Notes: generated by a model not told the origin, from the letters alone. A stretch of 64,000 nt of DNA from Marinicella meishanensis (GCF_019931145.1 NZ_JAIOUV010000007.1:1-64000); one strand, 5' to 3'. Counted from the first letter of the stretch, positions 54,110 to 62,687 are shown. A program made the numbers and translations.

Positions 54110-54628
54110 TTAATCTTTTGTTTTTAATTCTTTCAATGCAGCAAAAGGATTCTCAGTTTCCTCTGCCACTGGCTCACTGTCCTGATCTGCCAAGTATTGA
54201 CTGTTCAATCGGGCCCCGGGTTTCAATGGAATGTCGGGGATTAACAACAACACCTCATCTTCCAACAAAGCCTTGGGATCAACCAGCATGTCCACCACCC
54301 ATGAGGGTGACACATGGGCTTCCAGTTTAGCCTCGTCCTCCAACTCACTGATGAAACCAATGGTGTTGTTGGACTTGAGCTCAAACTCAAAAGTGTCCAG
54401 GCTGCGTTGACAGATCAACTCCAGCATCGCTTGAATTTGAATGGTTGCTTCTCCCAATACCGTTTTGGAATGTTTGAACTGGATGTCATAGTTGATTTCA
54501 GCCTCTTGAGAACTGATCAATTCTGACGGCATCCGGTCCAATTCTGACAGCAACAACACCCCATGCAATCGATATTCTTTCCTTACCGCTGCATTCAATT
54601 CAATTGAATCTGGTAGTGATTTAGCCAT
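54110..54628 (-). CDS. yceD: YceD (DUF177) family protein
   Basis: The protein has 172 residues. The DUF177 pattern includes DIQFKHSKTVLGEATIQIQAMLELICQRSLDTFEFE (positions about 46-81) and PSWVVDMLVDPKALLEDEVLLLIPDIPLKPG. YceD homologues affect 23S rRNA accumulation in plants and E. coli. It heads the leftward rpmF-fab operon. A TATAAT box (54702-54697, minus strand) in the divergent spacer may be its promoter, but no good -35 is visible. Confidence 0.93.
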   Translation of the reverse strand: MAKSLPDSIELNAAVRKEYRLHGVLLLSELDRMPSELISSQEAEINYDIQFKHSKTVLGEATIQIQAMLELICQRSLDTFEFELKSNNTIGFISELEDEAKLEAHVSPSWVVDMLVDPKALLEDEVLLLIPDIPLKPGARLNSQYLADQDSEPVAEETENPFAALKELKTKD

Positions 54629-54823
54629 AGCCGGCGAATTCTACTGGTTTTGCCCGGTGATTGCAAACCAATTAACGAGTTTTTCTGAGACAATGATTAT
54701 AACCAAAACCCTTGATAATTGGGGACTTTTACGCATTTTAGTCGGATTGATGACAAGCGCACATGGATTCAAAAGTGGCCCACAGTTTGATATCATAGAA
54801 ATCCTTCTGCAATCGACGCCAAA

Positions 54824-55393
54824 GTGCCCATCCAAATACAACCAGTCAGCTACGAAAAACGCCTGCAATCCCGCGAATTGAGCGCGGTTGAATTGGTGGT
54901 GATTCATTGCACCGAATTGCCCGATTTGGCCATGGCCAGAGAATATGCCGAAAAGGTGTTGTACGACAGTGGGACCGGTAACTGCGGACACTATTATGTG
55001 GATCGCAACGGCGATGTTTTGCAGTGGGTGGACCCAGCCTTTGTGGCCCACCATGTCAAAGGCCACAACCTACAATCCATTGGCATCGAACTGGTCAATT
55101 CGGGTCGTTATCCTGATTGGCATGTGTCCACAGCACAAACCCCATCGGAACCATACCCGAAACAACAAATCGACGGCTTGGTGGGTCTTTTGCAACACCT
55201 GCAGTTGACTTTACCCAACCTCAAACACGTGGCTGGCCATGAAGACCTGGATCAAACACGCATTCCGGCCAGCGACAATCCGCAGGTCCAAATTGCCCGC
55301 AAAATTGACCCGGGCCCGCTGTTTCCCTGGCACCAAGTGATGCCACAAATCAACCTCATCAATATAGGCTCTCATGCAAAACAATATGAATGA
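54824..55393 (+). CDS. ampD: N-acetylmuramoyl-L-alanine amidase, AmpD-like
   Basis: This zinc amidase recycles or cleaves peptidoglycan fragments. It has 189 residues with a GTG start. The Amidase_2 fold shows zinc histidine in LVVIHCTELP, the ligand block HVAGHEDLDQTRIP and a final KIDPGPLFPW. No signal peptide is seen, consistent with cytosolic AmpD rather than secreted AmiD. The 20-base overlap with tesB downstream indicates co-expression. Confidence 0.88.
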   Translation: MPIQIQPVSYEKRLQSRELSAVELVVIHCTELPDLAMAREYAEKVLYDSGTGNCGHYYVDRNGDVLQWVDPAFVAHHVKGHNLQSIGIELVNSGRYPDWHVSTAQTPSEPYPKQQIDGLVGLLQHLQLTLPNLKHVAGHEDLDQTRIPASDNPQVQIARKIDPGPLFPWHQVMPQINLINIGSHAKQYE

Positions 55394-56255
55394 ATTGGAT
55401 AAATTATTGGGTTATTTTGAACTGGAACACCTGGAAGTTAATTTGTTCCGAGGCCAGTCACTGGACATCGGCACGGGTCGCATTTTTGGCGGCCAAGCCT
55501 TGTCACAAGCCCTGAAAGCAGCTTACCTGACCACTGAAAACCAAGAGGTGCACTCATTACATGCTTACTTCTTGCGCGAGGGTGACTGCAATAAACCGGT
55601 GATTTACCAAGTTGAACGGGCCCGTGATGGTCGCACCTTCAGCAACCGCCGGGTATCGGCCATCCAAAATGGCAAACCAATTTTAATCTTGGCTTGTTCA
55701 TTTCAAAGATTAGAAGCCGGGATGGAACACCAAAAGCCCATGCCTGCGGTGCCACTGCCAGATGAGTTGACCGAAAAAACCCTGATTCCAGGGGATAAAA
55801 TCAAACACCTCTCGCCGCGGATGCGCCGCACGCTGACCACCCAGGGTCCCTTTGAATTTCGCTTTGTTGATGACGTCGATCCTTTTGACAGCGAACCCAA
55901 AGAAGCCATCAAGCGTTTGTGGTTCAAGGCCCGCTATCCGCTGGATGAGCCACAACTCATGCACCGCACCTTGCTCACTTTTGTGTCAGATTACCACCTG
56001 GTTTCAACCGCCACCTTGCCCCATGGGGTGTCGTATTTGGACCCCAAATTGCAATTTGCCAGTTTGGATCACGCCATGTGGTTCCACCGCCCCTTTGCCA
56101 TTGACGACTGGTTGCTGTATGACTGTGACAGTCCCAGCGCATCGGAAGCCAGGGGCTTTGCCACCGGTCATGTGTTTGACATCCAGGGCAATTTGGTGGC
56201 ATCCACCGCTCAACAAGGCCTGATGCGCATGTGGGAAGAAGCCAAGTCTTCTTGA
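55374..56255 (+). CDS. tesB: acyl-CoA thioesterase II
   Basis: The protein has 293 residues and a double hot-dog fold. The N-terminal hot-dog begins LFRGQSLDIGTGRIFGGQALSQAL, then HSLHAYFLREGD; the C-terminal one has YLDPKLQFASLDHAMWFHRPF and DDWLLYDCDSPSASEARGFATGHVFD with the catalytic Asp/Thr/Gln region. TesB hydrolyses medium- and long-chain acyl-CoA. Length is near E. coli (286). It converges with the nhaC gene, whose stop is directly adjacent. Confidence 0.95.
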   Translation: MQNNMNELDKLLGYFELEHLEVNLFRGQSLDIGTGRIFGGQALSQALKAAYLTTENQEVHSLHAYFLREGDCNKPVIYQVERARDGRTFSNRRVSAIQNGKPILILACSFQRLEAGMEHQKPMPAVPLPDELTEKTLIPGDKIKHLSPRMRRTLTTQGPFEFRFVDDVDPFDSEPKEAIKRLWFKARYPLDEPQLMHRTLLTFVSDYHLVSTATLPHGVSYLDPKLQFASLDHAMWFHRPFAIDDWLLYDCDSPSASEARGFATGHVFDIQGNLVASTAQQGLMRMWEEAKSS

Positions 56256-57641
56256 TCAAGGCTGCTTGGGGTCGCGGATGATGGCCCACCCCAAGTAGGC
56301 AAACACAATGGCCACCACAGGATTCAGTAAATTCAACAAGGCATAGGGTGCAAAATCAAGCACCGAAATGCCCAAAGTGGCCGCGTAAAAAGCCCCAGCT
56401 GTGGTCCAAGGAATCAGGCCTGCCAGCAAGGTGATGCCCTCTTCCACGGAACGCGACAACACCGAGGCATCAATGCCTTTCTTGGCATAGGCTTTGCGAA
56501 ACACTTGGCTGTTGAGAATGATGGCAATGTAACCTTCGCCCAAGGCCGCCACCGTCATGAAGCCGGAGCCTATGGTGGCCGCCACCAAGGAGCCGGTGCG
56601 ACGGGTGCGATCCACCAACCCGCCCAACAAGGCCATCACAAATCCAGCACCTTGCAAAATGCCACCCAAGGCAATGGCGATCAAGGCCAACAACAAGGTC
56701 CAAGCCATGCTGTACAAACCGCCCCGCCCCAGCAATTGATCGATGTTGTCGACACCGGTGTTGGTGGGACTGTTCTGCCACAAGGCATGGGCCAACTGTG
56801 GCACCGTTGCCTCTTGAAACAACCAGGCAATGACCACCGCCACCGCCACACAAGCCGTCATGCTCACCTCAGCAGCAACTTTGCGGTAACTGAGGAACAC
56901 CATCACCACCACCGGCCAAATGGTGACCAGTGGGTTCAAATTGAATTCGCCAGCCAAGGCGGTTCTGATGGTTTCGATTTGTGCCGTTTGCGCCGCAGTG
57001 GTTGACAAGTTCATTCCCACCACCGCAAAAATCAAGGTGACCAACAAGAACGTCGGGATGGTGGTCATCATCATCGAACGGATGTGGGCATACAAATCGG
57101 TGTCCGCACTCATGGCCGCCAAATTGGTGGTGTCTGAAACCGGCGACATTTTGTCGCCAAACGTGGCCCCCGATACCACCATGCCTGCGACCCAGTACAG
57201 TGGCATGTCTTGCGCCAAACCAATGCCCATGAACACCACACCCAAGGTACCCACGGTCCCCCAAGAGGTGCCGGTCAACAACGACATCAAGGCACACAAC
57301 ACAAAGCCAACCGGTAAAAACACCGCCGGCGAGATCCAATCCAAACCGTAATAAATCAAGGTGGCCACCGTACCACTTTTCATCAAAGCCGCAATCACCA
57401 GCCCAATCAACAGAAAAATATATATGGCCGGTAAAGCCCGATGGATGGCACTGCTCATCATCTCCCGAATGGTGCGGTATTGATACCCCAGCACAGCGGC
57501 ATGGATGGCGGCCCAAACCACCCCCACAAACAACACCACATGCAACAAGTGATCCAACACAAACATGCCAGCCGCGATCAAACCAAACAAGCCAGCAAAC
57601 ACCAACAAAGCGTGCCAAAAATGAACGTTCTTTTCAGACAT
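56256..57641 (-). CDS. nhaC: NhaC-type Na+/H+ antiporter
   Basis: This multi-span membrane protein has 461 residues and about eleven hydrophobic segments. NhaC family phrases include SAVFLPVGFVLCALMSLLTGTSWGTVGTLG, ATFGDKMSPVSDTTNLAA and LAALGEGYIAIIL-like text near residue 370. The start MSEKNVHFWH is preferred over an ATG five codons earlier. It would export sodium in exchange for protons, fitting a marine or saline habitat, although a related organic-acid or malate exchange is also known in the family. Confidence 0.9.
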   Translation of the reverse strand: MSEKNVHFWHALLVFAGLFGLIAAGMFVLDHLLHVVLFVGVVWAAIHAAVLGYQYRTIREMMSSAIHRALPAIYIFLLIGLVIAALMKSGTVATLIYYGLDWISPAVFLPVGFVLCALMSLLTGTSWGTVGTLGVVFMGIGLAQDMPLYWVAGMVVSGATFGDKMSPVSDTTNLAAMSADTDLYAHIRSMMMTTIPTFLLVTLIFAVVGMNLSTTAAQTAQIETIRTALAGEFNLNPLVTIWPVVVMVFLSYRKVAAEVSMTACVAVAVVIAWLFQEATVPQLAHALWQNSPTNTGVDNIDQLLGRGGLYSMAWTLLLALIAIALGGILQGAGFVMALLGGLVDRTRRTGSLVAATIGSGFMTVAALGEGYIAIILNSQVFRKAYAKKGIDASVLSRSVEEGITLLAGLIPWTTAGAFYAATLGISVLDFAPYALLNLLNPVVAIVFAYLGWAIIRDPKQP

Positions 57642-57735
57642 GGAAATCCACCACATTAAGACCGATGATCAGTATATCGTCTTTTTCATCGCTCTTGGGG
57701 ATTCGGCAAATAATGACACAATTTGATCCCCGCAC

Positions 57736-58020
57736 CATTCCAATCACATGAAAAAAACGTTACAAGACACCACCCACGCGGTGAGGTGTCTGAGTGGTTG
57801 AAGGAGCTCGCCTGGAAAGCGGCCAAAAACATACTTTGGCGTTAATAGCGTATCGGGGGTTCGGAAATTATGTCAGGAACAAAATTTACCATTCACCTCC
57901 CTGTGAATGGCCCTACGGGTTGCATGAAAAAGTTTTCCCGAAACTTTTTTCACGTCAGCCCAAAGGGGCAAATACATGGATGTATTTGATAATCCCTCTC
58001 TGACATTTCACAAACTTCCC
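57736..58020 (+). pseudogene. broken tRNA-Ser(GGA) copy with hairpin insert in the T-loop
   Basis: This tandem duplicate, offset 295 bases, starts at the promoter of the intact gene downstream. The body (57780-57863) keeps the acceptor 5' strand, D-arm and anticodon stem-loop with GGA. The variable arm carries extra bases (CCAAAAACATACTTTGG region). After GGGGGTTCG the T-loop is interrupted by 127 bases (57864-57990). These contain CATTCAC/GTGAATG, ACCC/GGGT-like, AAAAGTTTtcccgAAACTTTT and AATACatggatGTATT hairpins. Then come AATCCCTCTCTGA and a lost CCA end. The promoter -10 is also degraded (TACAAG). It cannot yield a normal tRNA unless the insert is removed. Confidence 0.8.
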
Positions 58021-58032
58021 ACCATTAAGCCA

Positions 58033-58061
58033 TTCCAATCACATGAAAAAAACGTTACAAT
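58033..58061 (+). promoter_or_regulatory. promoter of tRNA-Ser(GGA)
   Basis: TTCCAA (58033-58038) and TACAAT (58056-58061) are exactly 17 bases apart, with transcription expected near 58068, seven bases ahead of the tRNA. The same block occurs 295 bases upstream with a mutated -10. Confidence 0.6.
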
Positions 58062-58074
58062 CCACCACCCACGC

Positions 58075-58165
58075 GGTGAGGTGTCTGAGTGGTTGAAGGA
58101 GCTCGCCTGGAAAGCGGGTATACGTTAATAGCGTATCGAGGGTTCGAATCCCTCTCTCACCGCCA
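58075..58165 (+). tRNA. tRNA-Ser (anticodon GGA)
   Basis: This is an intact 91-base class II tRNA with encoded CCA. The acceptor GGTGAGG pairs with TCTCACC. The anticodon loop CTGGAAA gives GGA, the long variable arm is TATACGTTAATAGCGTATC, and the T-arm is GAGGGTTCGAATCCCTC. It is the functional copy of the locus; the upstream duplicate is broken. Tandem 169-bp repeats begin three bases after the CCA. Confidence 0.97.
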
Positions 58166-58167
58166 AT

Positions 58168-58694
58168 ATTTGCATGCCGCTGGCATACAAATATTGGCAG
58201 TTCGATCGGGTGCCGAACCCGAGCTGGTTCGAAAAAAATGACAGGATCATTTTTTGACGCCGAAGGCGCCCGCAGGTTCAAATGCAGGACGCATTTGATC
58301 AATCCCTCCCCCAACAATTCTCACTCGCCAAACATCATCTATTTGCCGCTGGCATACAAATATTGGCAGTTCGATCGGGTGCCGAACCCGAGCTGGTTCG
58401 AAAAAAATGACAGGATCATTTTTTGACGCCGAAGGCGCCCGCAGGTTCAAATGCAGGACGCATTTGATCAATCCCTCCCCCAACAATTCTCACTCGCCAA
58501 ACATCATCTATTTGCCGCTGGCATACAAATATTGGCAGTTCGATCGGGTGCCGAACCCGAGCTGGTTCGAAAAAGATGACAGGATCATTTTTTGACGCCG
58601 AAGGCGCCCGCAGGGTCAAATGCAGGACGCATTTGATCAATCCCTCCCCCAACAATTCTCACCCGCCAAACATCATCTATTTGCCGCTGGCATT
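58168..58694 (+). repeat. tandem array of 3.1 copies of a 169-bp tRNA-derived hairpin repeat
   Basis: Copies lie at 58168-58340 (with a 4-base insertion), 58341-58509, 58510-58678 and a 16-base start of a fourth at 58679-58694. They are nearly identical to each other. Each contains ATGCCgctGGCAT, GGGTgccgAACCC, CTGGTTCGAA (a T-arm 5' half), AAATGAcaggaTCATTT, a cGCC/GGCg stem, CAAATGCaggacGCATTTG and AATCCCTC (a T-arm 3' half). A degraded acceptor tail ends each copy. Six CAGGA loops lie on the same strand as the tRNA. The repeats are too long and spacer-free to be CRISPR. Confidence 0.92.
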
Positions 58695-58753
58695 GATACA
58701 TCAGTGCATTTTTGGGCAGCTCGAACAGCCGCCAATCATCTATGTTAAGCCAC

Positions 58754-58782
58754 AAAAAAAACCCGCCAAAGCGGGTTTTTTT
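58754..58782. terminator. strong bidirectional terminator
   Basis: An A-run, the perfect stem CCCGC-caaa-GCGGG and a T7 tract lie here. Read rightward it would end a transcript running from tRNA-Ser(GGA) through the repeats. Read leftward it ends the small membrane-protein gene whose stop is at 58801. Confidence 0.93.
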
Positions 58783-58800
58783 ATGCTCACATGGTTACTT

Positions 58801-58974
58801 CTATATACCCTTGACCAAATTGCCCAATGCCAATAAGGCAAAACCGGCGACCAAGACCCAGTATTCATAACCCGAGACCACCGGGATGGCGGTGACTTTG
58901 GCTGATACGATTGACAAAATGGCCAGGATGACTGCAATCAAAAAGACCACTTGTTTGGGTGCACTTAAACTCAT
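58801..58974 (-). CDS. tiny two-span membrane protein
   Basis: The protein has 57 residues. The ATG at 58974 is preferred to one at 59034 because AGGAGTGAAC immediately precedes it. Two hydrophobic segments (VVFLIAVILAILSIVSA and YWVLVAGFALLALGNLVKGI) are separated by a short polar turn, so it should be a hairpin in the inner membrane. No family is recognised. It stands alone between a terminator and the glycosyltransferase-like gene, with its own ribosome binding site. Confidence 0.75.
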   Translation of the reverse strand: MSLSAPKQVVFLIAVILAILSIVSAKVTAIPVVSGYEYWVLVAGFALLALGNLVKGI

Positions 58975-59076
58975 GTTCACTCCTCTTTTTTTGGTTTGAC
59001 TTCGACGTTTTTTTTGGTTTGAGATCAAATCCACCCTGGATCATGGCAAAAAATACTTGAGATTGCAAGCCATCTT

Positions 59077-60288
59077 TCAGTCTGGACCTGCCCCGATGAT
59101 GGTTTGATAGTCAGGCATGTCCAGCAATTGTTGTTGGGGTATCGAGTTGAATTGATCTTGCAAAAAATGCACGGATTTCAAAATTTTGAAGGCATCAAAC
59201 CACTCATGCACGAATTGTTGCCAACGTTGATTGGTTTTGGCTTGTGAGTGGTTTTTGGGCAACAATTGGCCCAATTGCCAGTATTGATTGAGGCCGTGGT
59301 CATCAGTTGGCAGTTGTTGGGATTCAAAATAATCCAACAGTTCTTGGCGCCATGACTGCAGCACATGAAAAATGTGTGGGTGGTAGTAAAGCACCGATTG
59401 ATCGCGGGCTGCCGCCTGTTGTAGCCGCTTGATCGCTGGTCCGGTACCAAAGGGCACCCGATCAGACAGCCGGCTGCGAATGCGCACCACCACATCGGCC
59501 ACATTCAGGACCGCTCCCACCTTGGCCAATTTGTTCAACAAATAAAAATCTTCGCCACCACTGCGACAAGGAAAACCCCTGACTTGCACATAGGCGGTGG
59601 CATGGACCACCAACGTGCTGCCCAATGGAATGTAGGCATATTGCGCACCCAGGAACTGCACCCCTTGCCGGTAGTAATGCAGCTTGAAATCATATTGCTG
59701 TTGCCAATGTTGCAAGTCAGGATCGTCGCTGTGGTGCTCAAAGGACAGGCTCAAGGCCGCTGCTTGTTGCGCCTGGGCGGCTTGGAAATAGTTGGCTGGC
59801 AAACATACGTCGGCATCGGTGCTGTGAATCCATGGTGAGTTGACTCGCCCCATCAACATCAGGCGCAGAGCCGTGTCGGCTGCAATTTTGCGGGCCAGGC
59901 CCACTCCTTTACTGGGGTCAAAGGGGTGTTCATTGAAATCCAACAACAACAAATCACAACCAGCCAAACCCAACAACAAATGATGCCCAGCCGCCAATGC
60001 ATGTTGCCGTTTGGCCTGAGCCAAGCAATGTGCTTTGAGCCGTTGGTTTTGTTGTTGCCACGTGGCGCTTTTGTCATGGTCTTGAGGTCGATTCAGCAAC
60101 ACGATCAACAACACAGACGGGGTTACCTGATGTTGCATCAGGCGCTCTATGAAATCGGGCGCTTCGCCACAAACGGGTACCATCACCACCTGTTGCCACT
60201 GGTGTTCCTTGGCCCCTTCAAGGCAGTCCACATCGTGGCCATATTGGCTGAGGTATTGCTTGGCGGCTTGCCGCTGTGTTGGGGTCAA
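59077..60288 (-). CDS. glycosyltransferase family 2-like protein
   Basis: The protein has 403 residues and is rich in Gln and His. It seems to have a GT-A fold: VVMVPVCGEAPDFIERLM at the N-terminus resembles the nucleotide-sugar entry strand, and WIHSTDADVCLPANYF (about residue 155) holds a DxD-type metal site. GGEDFYLLNKLAKVG (about 238) resembles the catalytic ED region. No membrane span is seen. Its start is a TTG whose TGA overlaps the miaE stop, so translation is probably coupled. Substrate is unknown. Confidence 0.7.
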   Translation of the reverse strand: MTPTQRQAAKQYLSQYGHDVDCLEGAKEHQWQQVVMVPVCGEAPDFIERLMQHQVTPSVLLIVLLNRPQDHDKSATWQQQNQRLKAHCLAQAKRQHALAAGHHLLLGLAGCDLLLLDFNEHPFDPSKGVGLARKIAADTALRLMLMGRVNSPWIHSTDADVCLPANYFQAAQAQQAAALSLSFEHHSDDPDLQHWQQQYDFKLHYYRQGVQFLGAQYAYIPLGSTLVVHATAYVQVRGFPCRSGGEDFYLLNKLAKVGAVLNVADVVVRIRSRLSDRVPFGTGPAIKRLQQAAARDQSVLYYHPHIFHVLQSWRQELLDYFESQQLPTDDHGLNQYWQLGQLLPKNHSQAKTNQRWQQFVHEWFDAFKILKSVHFLQDQFNSIPQQQLLDMPDYQTIIGAGPD

Positions 60289-60869
60289 TGCACGGCAGCC
60301 CGGAACGGCAACTGTTTGACGATTTCGGCTTCGGCATCCAACAATTCATCCAACCGATCCTGGACTTCTTGCTGGCCGTAATATTGATGGGCCAATTTCA
60401 CAAACAAAGTGTAGTGGCGGTTTTCGGCTTTGGCCAAGCGCAAATAGAAGTCTTTCATTTTGGCATCGTCCAATGACTCACCCAGCAGGTGAAAACGTTC
60501 ATGCCCGCGCTTTTCCACGATGCTGAATATCAGCAATCGATCCAACAAATAGGTGCGGCCATCCTTCCTGATCAGTTTCAACAAGGCCCGAATGTACGGA
60601 TCCTTTTCATCATTGGCCTGTTGCAGCCCGCGATCCAGCATGATTTTCATGACTTCTCTGAAATGCGCCATTTCTTCCATCGCCAAATCAATCATGCCAC
60701 GAATCAAGTCGGGTTTATCGGGATAATGTTGCACCATAGACATGGCCAAGGCCGCGGCTTTGCGCTCACAAGCCGCATGGTCTTGCAAGAAGGCATTGAA
60801 ATCAGATTTGGCCACATCAACCCATTCGGGGGCGGTTTGCACCCGCAATTCGTATTCCATATCACTCAT
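60285..60869 (-). CDS. miaE: tRNA-(ms2io6A)-hydroxylase MiaE
   Basis: This di-iron monooxygenase hydroxylates the isopentenyl group of ms2i6A37 in tRNAs. The 194-residue helical protein has the paired iron ligands: ACERKAAALA, MEEMAHFREVM, IVEKRGHERFHLL and AENRHYTLF. It belongs to the ferritin-like superfamily and needs O2. It is co-oriented with a two-component system, with the response regulator stop two bases upstream. The tRNA-Ser(UGA) found in this window is the type of tRNA that carries this modification. Confidence 0.93.
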   Translation of the reverse strand: MSDMEYELRVQTAPEWVDVAKSDFNAFLQDHAACERKAAALAMSMVQHYPDKPDLIRGMIDLAMEEMAHFREVMKIMLDRGLQQANDEKDPYIRALLKLIRKDGRTYLLDRLLIFSIVEKRGHERFHLLGESLDDAKMKDFYLRLAKAENRHYTLFVKLAHQYYGQQEVQDRLDELLDAEAEIVKQLPFRAAVH

Positions 60870-60871
60870 GC

Positions 60872-61513
60872 TCAGATCAGTCCCAGCTCCAAAGCTTTCA
60901 ACACCGCACGGGTGCGGTCTCTGACGCCCAGTTTAGACAAGATATTGGACACGTGGTTTTTCACAGTGCCTTCGGCCACAAAGATGGAATTGGCAATTTC
61001 CTTGTTGCTGTAGCCACCGGCCATGAGTCGCAGGATCTCGGTTTCGCGGTTGGTCAATGGTTCCGGGCGTTCAAAACTGACGAACTCATTTTTCAAGCCT
61101 TCCACACTCTCTAATATGCGTTCGGTGATTTGTGGGCGCACGATGGTTTTGCCTTCGGCCACTTGTTTGATGCCTTCCACCAACTCTTCCAGTGGCACGT
61201 CTTTCAACAGATAACCTTTGGCCCCGGCTTTGACCCCGGCCAAGATCAATTCTTCATCATCAAAGGTGGTCAGAATGATGGTGGGCGGCAATTGATTGAG
61301 TTGCGACAACTCATGCAACACATCCAGTCCAGACATGCCGGGCATGCGCATGTCCAACAACACCACATCCGGGTTTAATTTGGGCACCAAATCTATGGCT
61401 TCCTGCCCAGATCGGGCTTCGCCAATCACTTCGATGTCATCGGCAATTTCCAACAGGGCTTGAACCCCTTGCCTGACCAAATTTTGGTCGTCTACCAGTA
61501 ATACTTTAATCAT
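60872..61513 (-). CDS. NarL/LuxR-type response regulator
   Basis: The protein has 213 residues. The receiver domain (1-120) has the acidic pair in VLLVDDQNLVRQG, the phospho-acceptor Asp in VVLLDMRMPGMSGLDVL at about 54, and Lys in GYLLKDVPLEELV. The C-terminal LuxR helix-turn-helix (150-213) has LTNRETEILRLMAGGYSNKEIANSIFVAEGTVKNHVSNIL. It lies 24 bases after a DesK-like kinase gene, so the two form a cognate pair. Targets are unknown. Confidence 0.95.
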   Translation of the reverse strand: MIKVLLVDDQNLVRQGVQALLEIADDIEVIGEARSGQEAIDLVPKLNPDVVLLDMRMPGMSGLDVLHELSQLNQLPPTIILTTFDDEELILAGVKAGAKGYLLKDVPLEELVEGIKQVAEGKTIVRPQITERILESVEGLKNEFVSFERPEPLTNRETEILRLMAGGYSNKEIANSIFVAEGTVKNHVSNILSKLGVRDRTRAVLKALELGLI

Positions 61514-61537
61514 TCGTTGTTATGCCCTCAACTGCCA

Positions 61538-62662
61538 TTAAACGGGAAAAGTCAGGGTGCATTTTAACCCCTTTCCAGACTCATAAACACACTGACCATT
61601 CAGTAATTTAACACGTTCGGCCATTCCTGTCATGCCGTTGCCTTTTTTCGACTGACCCAAGCCTATGCCGTCATCCTGCACCACCAAAACCACGCTGTGT
61701 TCCGAGCGCGCCAGTTTCACTTTCAAATGGTTGGCTTGGGCGTGCTTCATGGTGTTGGTGATCAATTCTTGTGCACAGCGCAAAATGGTTTGCGCCAGCT
61801 TGGGGTCCTCCACCAAAAACTCATCAGGTATTTCTTGAGTCACATTGAGGCGAGGCAAACCCGACAACAACTCTTTGATCGCCAAGCCCAGGTCCAAGGT
61901 GCCAGATTGGCGGAATTTCCCCACCACCTCGCGCACATCAGACAACAACAAACGGGCTATCGAATGGGCCTTCTTGACATAGGATTGGGGCTTGCCATCG
62001 GTCATGTGAGAGGCCGCCTCCAAATTCAAAGTCAAAGCCGTCAGATGGTGGCCGATCAAATCATGTAATTCCCGCGAAATGCGCAAGCGTTCATTGATCC
62101 GGGAACTGTCAGCCAACAGCACCTGCGTGGCTTTCAATTCGGTGTTCAACATGCGCAGTTCTTCCTTGGCGTTTTGTTGGCGAAATGCCACCAAAGAGAT
62201 GATGAAGGAAAACACCGAAACACCCAGGTAAATAAAGAACAACACATAAGACTGGGTGCGGTCTTCCAATTCACTGCCGATGTAACCAAACTGAAACCCA
62301 ATCAACAAATTGCACACGGTCAAAAGGATCAGGCTTTGGCGCAGCGGAAACAGCCATGCCAACAACACCGAGATGATCAAAGCATAAAAAATGCCGGTGC
62401 CGCTGTCGGTGATGTGGTTGATCACCAACACCAACACGATCAACATCACGATGGACATCCAGGCCTTGAGTTTGAAGCTCATTTGACCGATGTTGTTGGT
62501 CACAAACCAAAACACCAGCCCAAACAGCACATGAGATATCAGGTAAACATTGAAGGGGCGATTGAAGCTTTCGTACTGCAGCAACAATGGGATCGACAGG
62601 CTGAGCCAGATGATCAGCCCAGCCAGTCGAATTAAGCGGATGTGTGAGTAGCGATAAACCAT
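61538..62662 (-). CDS. DesK/NarX-type membrane sensor histidine kinase
   Basis: The protein has 374 residues. About six membrane helices fill residues 8-160 with almost no periplasmic loops. The HisKA_3 dimerisation domain has the phospho-acceptor His in RISRELHDLIGHHLTALTLNLE near residue 200. The ATPase domain shows ELITNTMKHAQANHL and QDDGIGLGQSKKGNGMTGMAERV. A sensor buried in the membrane suggests detection of membrane state or a lipophilic signal. It is preceded by a secreted protein gene 25 bases upstream. Confidence 0.93.
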   Translation of the reverse strand: MVYRYSHIRLIRLAGLIIWLSLSIPLLLQYESFNRPFNVYLISHVLFGLVFWFVTNNIGQMSFKLKAWMSIVMLIVLVLVINHITDSGTGIFYALIISVLLAWLFPLRQSLILLTVCNLLIGFQFGYIGSELEDRTQSYVLFFIYLGVSVFSFIISLVAFRQQNAKEELRMLNTELKATQVLLADSSRINERLRISRELHDLIGHHLTALTLNLEAASHMTDGKPQSYVKKAHSIARLLLSDVREVVGKFRQSGTLDLGLAIKELLSGLPRLNVTQEIPDEFLVEDPKLAQTILRCAQELITNTMKHAQANHLKVKLARSEHSVVLVVQDDGIGLGQSKKGNGMTGMAERVKLLNGQCVYESGKGLKCTLTFPV

Positions 62663-62687
62663 GCTTTATGCCCTCACTGATTGGTGC

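Noticed and set aside
56869-57618. 249-codon alternative frame within nhaC
   Set aside because: It is rich in Gly, His, Cys and Trp with no hydrophobic pattern, a typical artefact of a membrane gene read out of frame.
58039-58655. Minus-strand frames containing RGIRTLDTLLTY and repeated FEPARVRHPIELPIF phrases
   Set aside because: They are antisense of tRNA-Ser(GGA) and of the 169-bp repeats; their similarity to each other simply reflects the DNA repeats.
58168-58694. Tandem repeats considered as a CRISPR array
   Set aside because: The period is 169 bp with no unique spacers and no cas genes; the units are tRNA-derived.
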